This document shows, one piece after another, positions 46,537 through 59,170 of a DNA stretch of 64,000 nucleotides. The position numbers were made by a program, and so were the translations under genes. The DNA comes from Amphiura filiformis. Taxonomy: Eukaryota > Echinodermata > Ophiuroidea > Amphilepidida > Amphiuridae. The notes beneath the pieces were generated by a model. That model ran no database searches. It was not told the origin of the DNA and worked only from the letters and a program-made list of their open reading frames with translations. Numbering within the stretch: the stretch's first letter is position 1; every line of letters begins with the position of its first letter. The stretch spans positions 34,563,380-34,627,379 of the forward strand of contig NC_092646.1 in the NCBI RefSeq assembly GCF_039555335.1. Direction: 5' to 3'.

Positions 46537-46892
46537 TTAATAGGCCCCATATAAAAGGGGAAGTTGCCCAAAGTTGTCAAAAATTGTCCAAATTGACAAC
46601 AATTTTGCAAAATTGTGCTAAAGTGCACAAAGTTGTCATTTATTTTATTTTATTTTTTGCAATTTTTTGCAACTTTGCATTAATCTCGAGTAACTTTGCA
46701 CAATTTTATACAACGTTATGAAAAGTTTCGGTAACTTTATGTGACTTTGCAAAATGTTTAAGCAGCTTTGGGCAACTTTGCACAATTTTGCAAAATGTTT
46801 AGGCAACTTAATGTAACTTTGTGCAACTTTGGTCTATTTTGACAATTTCGGACAAGTTTGGGCAACTTCATCTATGACATAGGGCCTATTAA
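46537..46892. mobile_element. TTAA-flanked foldback made of aactttgcacaatttt-like units
   Basis: TTAA plus TAGGCCC at the left (46,537-46,547) and GGGCCTA plus TTAA at the right. Next inside, gaagttgcccaaagttgtc pairs with gacaagtttgggcaacttc. The interior is a degenerate array of roughly 12-16-bp units (caactttgcacaattttgca, aaatgtttaggcaactt). The TTAA, the inverted ends and the simple-repeat interior are all visible directly. Confidence 0.75.
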
Positions 46893-48984
<2,092 letters not shown>

Positions 48985-49074
48985 ATGAAGACCTATATGA
49001 TACCACCTGTCCCTATCCAAGCCTTAAGAGTTTGATACTCGTACTTTTCATACGTAGGTCTATTACAATATTAT

Positions 49075-50600
49075 TTTGGAGTGCCTATATTATACCAATA
49101 GAAGAAGGACAAAAAAAGATAGAGTAAATATTTGACACGAAACAATAATGCATGCAGTATTAAAACTGAATTTACGGATAAGATGCATATAATATTGCTA
49201 TATCTTCTACTTAAATAATTATAAATATTGTACCAACATATAACTTCATGTGAGATCTGAAAAGACTAACTGTTATCAGCAGTAGATAGCACGTTGGTTG
49301 CTTTCCTTTTTAGGGGAATCACAGATTCCTTTCCATTAGGCTTACAGTTTTACCCTTTTGGGGATGCCCGGGGGGATGCAAAGAAAAAATCACGAGTATA
49401 AAGCATAGGCGTATCATTCATACAAGTTGGACTCATAAAAGTCAAGTGGAAATAAAATAATACATAAAGACACAAAAACAGACACAATATTCTTGCATCA
49501 AGTTGTGCCGGTATAAGCCCAAACACAAGACCGCGGGTCAGGCTAGTCTTTGCGCCGGGCACATTGCGATAATGAGACGACAACCTTGTTAGTACAGTAA
49601 ACCGTGAGGACCACAGCTTATGTACATCTACCTCCAACAGCCTATACAATTAAGTCGCTGGTTGAAAGGGACGAGGTTGTCAAGCGTTAAGCCTGCAAGG
49701 CCACTAAGACTAGGTTGAATTTGCGTTGAAGAAATCCGGCTAGAGTTAAGACTCGGGCTTCGAGAGCGGGCTAGGCTTAGTAGCCTCAAGGCCACCTTAA
49801 GACTACGGCTTAATAAGACTCCTGTCGGGAAACTCGCCCCATGTGTTTGAGTGCAGTTTAGAATCCTCACCAAGTGAACATTTAGGGCGAGTTTCCCGAC
49901 AGGAGTCTTATTAAGCCGTAGTCTTAAGGTGGCCTTGAGGCTACTAAGCCTAGCCCGCTCTCGAAGCCCGAGTCTTAACTTCAACCTAGTCTTAGTGGCC
50001 TTGTAGGCTTAACGCTTGACAACCTCGTCCCTTTCAACCAGCGACTTAATTGTATAGGCTGTTGGAGGTAGATGTACATAAGCTGTGGTCCTCACGGTTT
50101 ACCGTACTAACAAGGTTGCCGTCTCATTATCGCAATGTTCCCGGCGCAAAGACTAGCCTGGACCCGCGGTCTTGTGCTTGGGCTTATACCGTACACAACT
50201 TGATGCAAGAATATTGTGTCTGTTTTTGTGTCTTTTATGTATTATTTTATTTCCACTTGACTTTTTATGAGTCTAACTTGTATGAATGATAAAAAAAGGG
50301 TAAAACTGTAAGCCTAATGGAAAGGAATCTGATTCCCCTAAAAGGAAAGCAACCAACGTGCTATCTACTGCTGATATCAGTAGTCTTCTCAGATCTCACA
50401 TGAAGCTATCTGTTGGTACAATATTTATAATTATTTAATTAGAAGATATAGCAATATTATATACATCTTATCCGTAAATTCAGTTTTAATACTGCATGCA
50501 TTATTGTTTCGTGTCAAATATTTACTATATCTTTACCAATTTTTCCTTCTTCTATTGTATTAAATTGATGTCCAACCTGGTATAATATAGGCACTCCAAA
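49075..50600. repeat. 1.5-kb near-perfect palindrome
   Basis: Left arm 49,075-49,839 and right arm 49,885-50,600 are inverse copies across a 45-bp spacer. Outer ends tttggagtgcctatattata and its inverse; inner ends gggaaactcgccc / gggcgagtttccc. The arms differ by scattered bases and small indels, including about 27 extra bases in the left arm near 49,725 and about 20 extra in the right near 50,555. I found no target duplication and no motif in the frames it contains. Confidence 0.92.
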
Positions 50601-52626
50601 CACTTGTTAGGAGTGCCTGATGCAAAAAGGGGGCCCTGACAGTTTTTGACCCTCATAGGGGGGGGGGGGGGGCTGAAAAAGCTTACCACAAATTATCCTG
50701 GGAAAATTGAGTTTATATGCTTTTCTATGGGAATTTTCATGTCAAAAAGGGGAGGCGCTGAAATTTTTGAGATCTGTAAAGGGGAGCCGGAAAATTATCG
50801 CGATGAACTTTTTTTTGCATCAGCCCCCCGTACAAGTGTTTGTGAACGGTCCCTTAGAGAATGTATACTTAACCGTTGCTGTCAAAAGCCCATTGATTCT
50901 GGTCTGGATACTTGTCCGCGTAATTAATGACATTAAGAGACATTGCGAAATTGCGAAGTTCGAAACCACAAACTTTAACGTCTAGAGGATCATAGAGGAT
51001 TATGTAATCAAAACCACTCTGCCACATTAGCCGCTTGAAGTAAAAGTTAACGCGAGAATATATAGTGTGCCGTAAATTATGATGAAAATACGTCATAATT
51101 TAGAACAATAGTTAGCATATTTCCTCATAGACTACATAATTACCACTTTTATTATTGGAAATCTAATTTGGTTTGGGTAAAAAACATGTGACATGTTGCT
51201 GAAAATTATTGATTGAATTAGATCAAAATAATTTTAGTTCCAAACGTCACACTTGATATATACTTTTGTGTGTGCTCATGACGTACACCAAATCAGTTTG
51301 CGGAACCAAGTTTTGGCTTGACTTCAACGCCAAGGGGATTAAGTTCCCGTAAAAATGGCCTGGTTTTACTTCAGCCAGCAGTATACGATACTTCTGGAAG
51401 AGTAAAGCAGGTGCATAACATTTTTATATATAACATGTCATATGTTGTGCCTGGTAAGAGAGGGGTAGGGAGGAGGAGAGGGAGGGCATTGGAAGTGGAC
51501 AGGGAGGTGCTTTGCCGGTAGCCAAGGGGGGAGGAGCTCCCCCGTGGGACATCTTGCCTTCCTTCTTGACCCTCCCCTTTTGGATGCTGGCCGCCGTGAT
51601 ATTTTACGCTTTTAGGCCTTTTTCTGCCATTTTAAGCCCATTTTTGTAAAAACGTTTCCCTTTGAGAATCGGCCCACGCCCTCCTAACAGAAAAACCCTG
51701 ACAAAGTCACTGGGGAGGGGGAAACAGGAGTGCGAGTGGGTAATTATAGGAGGGTCAAGTTTGAGAGAGCGAGTACATTATAGAGAGGAGGAGGGGGAAA
51801 TATGATGAAGGTAGGGAAGGGGAAACAGGAGGGGAAGGGGAGAGATATTCAGAAGGAGGAGAAAGAAATACAGAATATGAATTTCATTAGGCTTTGCGTA
51901 GCTAAATTGGAATATGAAATTAACAAAGCTGACGAGCTTTTAGTAAATAATATATAGGCCTATAACTATCGTAAGAATATTAATTGAAACGTATAGTTAG
52001 TTTCAAAATAATATGATAAGGAGATTAACGCTGGGTCCCGACATAATCCATGTTGAGTGGTATCGCGAGTTCATTCATGTTTACTCAAACGAAGCTCTTA
52101 AGGTAGAGTCTTTTGTCTTGAAGTGAGACTAATAACCACTTGACTAAATCAAAGAGATACATTTTGATGTAGTCGGTTACAAGGTCTTACACATGCCCTT
52201 CTTTTGAACGCACATTGACACGCATGTCCGCGTCCCGAGTTTAAGCGACAAGACGCTGTTGTTGCAGTAACCAACCATACGTTCGCGTTGGAGTAAATTT
52301 GAGCAGAAATCCAACCGATATTTCTGAAGTTGCAGTTCCAGTTAAAGTAAATTTTCTAACTTCATTTCGCAAAGTCTCTATTGTAATTATATGCCTACTG
52401 CGGATGCGGTGGCATACCATAATCCACCCCTGAGGAAAGGGATTATACATTTGGATGACGTTGTATTTATACTTGCATCTATACGGTGTGCAAAAAGTTC
52501 GTTCCGCCCTTATGCCTGGTTTGCCCCAAGCATATCATCACTATAGTTGTGTGTGTAAGTAAACGAATTAGGCATGAAGCACGCTCGCAAGGTTAATATC
52601 TTCACACGTCTGCACATGTCCGTAGG
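50601..52626. other. G-rich intergenic DNA, no gene
   Basis: Poly-G at 50,658-50,671 and purine-rich stretches at 51,455-51,870 (gggagggaggag-type). No exon-like frame with a recognisable motif. Confidence 0.45.
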
Positions 52627-52915
52627 CAGGGCTGTCAACTCTCACGCATTGGCCGTGGGTCTCACGCATTGGGTCACTTTCTCACGGTCTCACGGCAAGG
52701 TAGTATAATCTCACGCCTAGGTAGTAAATGTCACGGAAAATGGCGGGAAATACGTAAAATCTCACGCATCGTCAAAATAATTTGCTTGTGCCACCCCCCC
52801 CACCCCCCCGTGGCTCAAATAATCACGGGTCAAAATTAATATTATAGTCGGCAAATCCCGGTACGCCTCTGTATCACGCCAAGCAATTCCAAAAAGTTGA
52901 CACCCCTGCCGTAGG
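52620..52915. mobile_element. hAT-like MITE with tctcacgc repeats
   Basis: Ends cagggctgtcaact and (inverse) caggggtgtcaact at 52,627 and 52,908; flanked by identical ccgtagg at 52,620-52,626 and 52,909-52,915 (7 bp, perhaps an 8-bp hAT duplication with one change). CAGGGGTGTCAA-type ends are common in hAT elements. The interior holds about seven tctcacg(c/g) words. Confidence 0.78.
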
Positions 52916-53934
52916 TGCTAGGCCTAGTATGAACTTTCATTTAACATTCTAACCAAGCACATGCACCTCAACTCTAACCTTCTACCTCTCTTCCGGCAAG
53001 CATAGTCCAAGGGTCCCTTGATCTGATCCGTTGTGGGAAACTGAAGATGAAAGAAACGATGAACTTCACGGGGACTCTGAAACTATGTTCCCATAATTGA
53101 GGTGCCATATTGTACTGGCCTGTTTCTATGTGTGCAATGCAAAAGGATAAAATTGAAATTGAAAAATGATCATGACTACATTCATGGGAAGTAAAACCGT
53201 GTGCAGTTACTACAAAGCTGTGTGGTTTTTGAGTACAACTCTTGTTTGGTATGTTACGGTGAAAGACGTTTAGGGTATTTCCTTTTTTTTTCAACTCTGG
53301 ATTCAGGGGCTTATTCGGGCGATATCAAATATCCAATCCCGTTACACAAAATAAAACACATGGAAGACTTGCAGATATACGATGTTATGCTCCGGCTTTA
53401 ATATGATAATAAGTATAAACAATATTCCTGAAGATGGATGCAATTAATGATAATATGATATGAAGACTAAGTTGGTGTTGATGTTGAGCAGTTGGAGGCT
53501 TAGATGGAAGTGACTTCCGTATCACAAACCCAGATTAATTAAATTTCAACCTCTTCAACAGAATACCTCTAATCCCAAATGTACTAAATATAATGCATAT
53601 TAAAACTACTTTTAAAAACTTGTAAAAAAGATGGTAGAGATGAGAACTACTTCCAGAAAGCAGAGAAGATTCTGCAGAAAGTAAAGAATGTCGTATTGTT
53701 GTTAGATAAGTAAAATGTAAATACCTTAAATCCCAGCCTATTCACTACGGTCCTTCAGTAAACATTAAATTAAGTCCTAAAAAGTTTTTTCCCTCACTCT
53801 CTCTCTCTCTCTCTTATATTTGTTAACACTATTATCCAACTATCTATTGTAATCTCTATATTATTAGTTATTCTTTCTTCCAAACATTTATGCTTTTATT
53901 ATTAAGACCAGCCAGTCTGGTGCCGGTGCTGCGT
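52916..53934. other. No gene seen; (CT)n tract
   Basis: A short (CT)n run at 53,793-53,813 is the only structure noted. Confidence 0.4.
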
Positions 53935-54075
53935 GCAAAACCACATACCTTTGCAAAATATGATATTTTGCATATGCAAAATTACATACTTTCAAAAAGT
54001 ATGTAGTTTTGCATATGCAAAACTACATACTTCGGCAAAATATGAAGTTTTGCATATGCAAAATATCATACTTTA
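53935..54075. repeat. 41-bp palindromic satellite with ttttgcatatgcaaaa
   Basis: The 16-bp palindrome ttttgcatatgcaaaa occurs exactly at 53,966-53,981, 54,007-54,022 and 54,048-54,063, spaced 41 bp each. Between them lie inverted atacttt/aaagtat-type words. The palindrome contains ATGCAAA on both strands, close to the POU-factor octamer ATGCAAAT. Whether any protein binds is unknown. Confidence 0.85.
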
Positions 54076-55772
54076 CGGTCACTATGAAAAAATACAAGTT
54101 TTGCTGGGAAACCCCGTGCAGTTCGTGTTTGTGAATAAGGGCGCATGTCACAATGATTGGTAACTTATATTTTAAAAGGCAAAATATAGCTGACTGTGTA
54201 TGTAACAAATGAATTAGCAATATCTGTATCTGTCTCCACAATCCTAGTATTAGGCTACATATAAATTATTCTTTGAAAGTAGAGAATATTAGAACAGTGA
54301 CCGTATGGATCCATTCTGCCCCTCAAGCGGCCGATACCGAACAAGACATAGGGCCTACACGGCCTTGACCTGCGGTTGTTTAAATTCAGAGAGATTTGCA
54401 TGCTGGTCAGGTAGAAGATAAATAACAGAGTGACCTTCAGCTTCTTCGTGTTTGGTCAGACCTACCGTATAGGCGTAGGCTGCATGGGGTGTATCCTGCA
54501 TAAATTAGTGTTCTTGTTCAAACCTGAGACTAGTATACCTCAGGTTCAAACACATGTTTCACACTTACGTGTACGCTGCATGACTGTATGTTTCTGTTTT
54601 CAGGGATGATTATCCTAATGTCTAATAAATGATGAGGGACATTAATTTGGTGATATGCACCCTTACAACACACATCGCGCGGTGTTTCTTTATGCAAAAT
54701 AAAAGTTATGCAAAACATCATACTTAGTTAGTATGTAGATATGAATGCTATACCGGTTACAGGTATAAACAAAGACTTTATTCTTTCCAATGACATTTTC
54801 TTATAGATTTTTTACAATAGTACCTTATACAAGATAGAATGTACAGTGGCACGTTTTCAAAAGGGTGCGCGGGTGTGTGTGTGTGTGTGGGTGGGGGGAC
54901 GTGTCTTGATTCCCCCACCGTTCAAAAAGTGAAGGTTCCCTTCGCTCACCGTAATAGCTTATTCCCAAATTTCCCCGATTTGGTGCATCCCCCCCCCCCC
55001 CCCCGACTGACTGACAAAAGTGGTGGTTGGGGGGCGTGCCATCCGGCCGCCACTCCCACTCTTTGCGCACGCCACTGAGAGTGTACTTCATTTTGACTCA
55101 CCATGTAATACATTTAATAATGAATGGCATTTTACTTTGGGCATCTGTGAATTTTGTTCGCTGTGAACAATTCCAACTAAAAATGAAGGTGATTTACCCG
55201 CGCTTTATTGACGTTTCACCTATATACTGCCCCACAATGACAAAACGAGTTAACTGCAATTTTGCTGTTTTGAATTAGAGACCAAAGTGTGAATTGCTCA
55301 AGCATTGTAATTAGTTTAACATAAAAAAATCAATTTCGCAAAAATGTCAGTTAACTTGTTTGGTCGTGGTGGGGCAGCATACCCCCCGGGCTCTATACTA
55401 GTGGTTTTTAGACTGGCAACTCATTGACCATGTTGACGTCAGACTGTTTTTCGGACACTTTGTCCCCATTGCTCTAGGCCATACTTTAGACCTATTTCCA
55501 ATTATTACCATTTGTAATATTTCCTTTTAAGTTCTGCGTTTTAATGCTGCCAGTCAGATGAAACCGCTGGTGTAGTTGGAATTGTTCACAACGAACAAAT
55601 TACTGTTGAAATCTGCATTGTTCAAAGATCATTTTTTATAATTTTTTAACAATATGAACAATGTCCAAGTACATATCAAATTTAGCTTATTGAATCTGAT
55701 GAAATTTGACACCGTACGTATGTCCTGCCTATTGGAGTGTCTATATACTGTCCATTTTCTGCTTACCAACAT
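54076..55772. other. Intergenic, short simple repeats
   Basis: (GT)n near 54,873-54,890, poly-C at 54,990-55,004 and a gcacgccactgaga segment at 55,065 that resembles the retroposon ends seen elsewhere (agtggcgt). No gene recognised. Confidence 0.45.
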
Positions 55773-55778
55773 TTTATT
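55773..55778 (-). promoter_or_regulatory. Candidate poly(A) signal of the cold-shock gene
   Basis: AATAAA on the minus strand, 67 bases past the stop codon at 55,845. Its position suits a terminal exon. Confidence 0.5.
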
Positions 55779-55844
55779 GCTGGCTGGTCATTCAAAATAT
55801 GCCGTTAGTTACTCTAATTCAATACATGCTTACTCCTTTAATAG

Positions 55845-56064
55845 TTATACCACAGTTATGTTTTCAGCTTGTGGCCCCTTTTGTCCCTGGCTAACTACAA
55901 ATGAAACCTTTTGTCCTTCCACAAGCGTTCTAAAACCACTGCCGTTGATCGCACTAAAATGAGCGAAGACATCTGGACCATTCTCTTGTTCAATGAAGCC
56001 AAAGCCCTTTGATTCATTAAACCATTTCACTGTACCATAGGACAGTTGTCTGCGACTATCAGCT
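55845..56064 (-). CDS. Terminal exon of a bacterial-type cold-shock domain protein
   Basis: The exon encodes a whole single cold-shock domain: [39 protein letters not shown], then [20 protein letters not shown] and a stop. Both RNA-binding motifs are intact (RNP1 KGFGFI, RNP2 VFAHF). Such proteins bind single-stranded RNA/DNA and act as RNA chaperones. The wording is that of free-living gamma-proteobacterial Csp proteins (about 65-70 residues), not of animal YBX or LIN28 domains. A strong acceptor precedes it (tccgtttctttcacag before agctgat), and the exon starts in phase 1, so an upstream exon must give the start codon; I could not locate it. A recent intronless insertion would not explain the acceptor. 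It may be an old horizontal transfer or a transcribed pseudogene. Confidence 0.85.
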
Positions 56065-57578
56065 CTGTGAAAGAAACGGAGACAAATACTAGTAAGCTAG
56101 AGTTACAAAAATATATCCATTCCTATCGTTAAATGTCATTTAAACATTAAAAATGTAAAATATACAAGAAAAATGTGACACTATGCAGCTATTGGACGTA
56201 ATACTTTTGAAAAAAAAACTCTACATAGTAAACTTTGTGAAACGTGTTCTAACTAAATTAGGGTCTTGTAACCTCATTATGTTGTGCCTACTAAGAAAAA
56301 AAAATTGGCCTGAAAACCTGCACGAAAGCATGTCCTTTTTAAGGACTATTCTTATTGAATAATAAATCATAAATAAACTCAGAAACATGAAAAAACAACT
56401 ATACTGCTTATTATCCACTGTTTATTGCAAACATATATTTATATATTTAGCCTTTCAATTGTGGGATGTGCCTATAGGAATAAAGACCAAACAAACATAT
56501 TCTTGTTTATGTCGTAATATCGTAGTCTTTAAACCCCTGATCTTCAGCTGTGTAACTTACAAAAGTTCCCGCTAAAAAGTGGTTCTAATAATTTTAGAAA
56601 ATACATTAAAAATCGCATTGGACTTTTCGTACTGATCGTACTATGAATGACCACCAGCCTATAATGTTCTGATCACACTATAGACTGAGATTACATGTGA
56701 CGTCATTGCCAGGCAATTTAGATAATATTTTATCATCTAAGCTGTTGGCATAGGAAATTTCATGGAGGTGGCGCCTACGTGCTATATATATTGGTCTGGG
56801 GCGGACATTTTATAAATGAATTTAGAAGAGCAGCAACGACACCACATGAATTACATTTCAGATGTTAAGTCGACATCATATGCAAAATTTGAGGAAAAAT
56901 GAACATACAAGTCAGTTTTATTTTAGGGGCATTATAACTGGTCTTTACATGTAGCCCTATGGAGAGAGTGCCCGCTGAGGGCGCTATAACCCCCATTTTA
57001 GGAACAAAAATGTGATTTTAAACAATCTGACCCGTGCGAATTTTCTAAAATTTTCAGAGTATGTAGTATGAACATGTAGAAATATAATCAAGTAGTTGCT
57101 CTACCTGCTCTTCTCCGAAAAAATAAAAAGCCCTATACCTCAATGATAATGAAATCTAGAAGGCCGGGTCTGCAAATTTTCAGTACATGATGCTGGTAGA
57201 GATATAGCTTCATGTTCAGTGTAATCAATTAAAATACTATAGCTGGATATCAAAAAATCGTGAGACATTCCTTCTTGTTATTGACGACAAGTATTACTAG
57301 TAATTTTGATAATATTATGACAAAATCCATTCCTTTCTCAATTGATTAGGCTCCGGGATTAGGCTTTCTTTATGAAAAATAAATCATAGGGCCTAGAGGC
57401 CATGATATAGGCCTAACTTAAACCCATATTCGATATGCGGAAACCTTCAATGTCCGGGCGGCGCTTGTCCTCGCATTAAACAGGCAAAGTTCGCTAAATT
57501 GCCGCCTGCTTCAATTGCCAACATTTATCCGGGGGGGGGGGGGGACTCTGAGGTTTCATAGTCATCTATAATTACCTA
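56065..57578. other. Upstream of the cold-shock exon; start exon not identified
   Basis: On the minus strand a TATA-like ccaatatatatagcac lies near 56,784-56,799 and could be a promoter for the cold-shock gene, but no exon with a matching phase-1 donor stood out. The rest is AT-rich and featureless. Confidence 0.3.
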
Positions 57579-57775
57579 TACCATTTTTCACCCCGATGTG
57601 GCAGTGACGTCAACGCGTTGAAGCAGCTGTTTCGCTCGCGTATCTACGTGACGTCTTTAAGCGCATGCGTATGTATACCAGCGCTTTGACCGAACGCTAG
57701 CGAGTAAAGGCTGCGCCTAATGAAACTCGCACAGTACTGACGTGACGTCACTGCCACTTCAGGGTGAAAATGGTA
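57579..57775. mobile_element. TA-flanked MITE with ccatttttcaccc ends
   Basis: TA-ccatttttcaccccgatgtg and gcagtgacgtca at the left; the inverse at the right ends ggtgaaaatgg-TA at 57,775. It contains several gacgtca (CRE-like) words, two of them in the ends. No coding content. Confidence 0.78.
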
Positions 57776-58489
57776 TTGAACATCGCAAACTAGTCAAAAT
57801 TGTCATATGTTTGAATAGCTAGTAGAAAAACCGTGAATATAGTGTCAGAAAATCTCACACACTTAGTTTGACCTTGTTGTTAATATGATAGCGAATGCAG
57901 CGCCATTTTGGAATATATTCGAACATTGTGTGGGCAAATATGTGGTCAAATGTAGGCTACGTAAGCCTAAATCATGAAAATCGTTTAATCGAAATAATAC
58001 CAACCAGCAACGGACGTTGAGTTCAGACTACGTGAGAAGTTTGGGGTAAGTACAGCATTTCCTTGTTATAAAAAACAAGGAAAAAGCAGTCCTTATCACA
58101 ACGCGATATATTAAAAAAATACATTTTGAGAGGGCCTACGCTGTTCTCTTTTTTTAGTTTAAAATCTGTTCATTACCTGAAGTCCGATTTGGTATCTATG
58201 GTTTCATCAAAGTCTCAGGAAATATTGTGGATGGTATTTTGATTTAAAAATACCGATACTGTTGAAAATATCGGTATTTATGTAAGCGACATTTCTAGTG
58301 TGTAAAATGCACTAAAAATTGTCGGCTAAAATAAAGAGTGCATAAATTAAAATTGTGAACATTAATAGCAACAATAACTATCTACATTCCAAGCGGAAAC
58401 GCTTTTCAAAAACATACCACCTTTTTTCGGGCAATCGCTGAAACCAAAATATAAAATTCCAGGCCATCTGTAAATAAAAATTCCTTTAA

Positions 58490-59170
58490 AAAAGGAATGG
58501 GCGCCCAATGGGAGCTTTGATGTGACGTGCTGAAATGGGCTCTGCCACTTTGAGGTGACGCGTATGTAGGGCTATTAAGACCCCTTTTTTCACCATCGCT
58601 GTCGCCCAAAGACCCCATTACCAGCACATGCTCTGTCACCCAAAGACCAGGCTATTAAGACCCCCTTTTTCACCATGTCACCAAAAGACCCCATTACCAG
58701 CACATGCTCTGTCACCCAAAGACCCCATATTTTAGATCTGCATGTCACCCAAAGACATAGACCCTAATATTTCCATCTGAACAGCAACGAGTCGTCTATC
58801 ACTTTTCGAGGCTTCTTTTGGCTCTCACCCAAAGACCCTATTAAAAAAGGTCATATTCTCACCCAATGCCCCCCTAATTTAGATACATCTGAACAGCAAC
58901 GAGTCGTCTATCACTTTTCGAGGCTTCTTTTGGCTCTCACCCAAAGACCCCATTAAAAAAGGTCATATTCTGACCCAATGCCTCCTAATTTAGATACAAA
59001 CGGTCCCTCTCTCATCTCACCCAATGACCCCATATTTTGTACACTGATTTTTGCTCTCACAGAATGCCAAAAAGCATGCTCTCAGGCTTGCAATGACCTT
59101 ATATTTTTTATATTTTGCTATCACCGGATGCCCCTTACTGGCCAGCCCTACACCTATACGGTATCCATTT
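58490..59170. repeat. Minisatellite of tcacccaaagacccc units
   Basis: Two higher-order units recur: gctattaagacccc..ttttt with ccccattaccagcacatgct (near 58,571 and 58,648), and gaacagcaacgagtcgtcta with cacttttcgaggcttctttt (near 58,778 and 58,889). All are punctuated by (tc)acccaaagaccc words, at least ten times. No frame of interest. Confidence 0.85.

Noticed and set aside
49350-50289. Two near-identical frames starting MYRLLEVDVHKL on opposite strands
   Set aside because: They are mirror images in the two palindrome arms, lack recognisable motifs and differ by frame-breaking changes.
57990-58060. Strong plus-strand donor-like gtaagtac after agaagtttggg, possible first exon of another gene
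   Set aside because: The sequence before it has stops in all frames and no partner exon was found downstream; a lone donor match is not enough.
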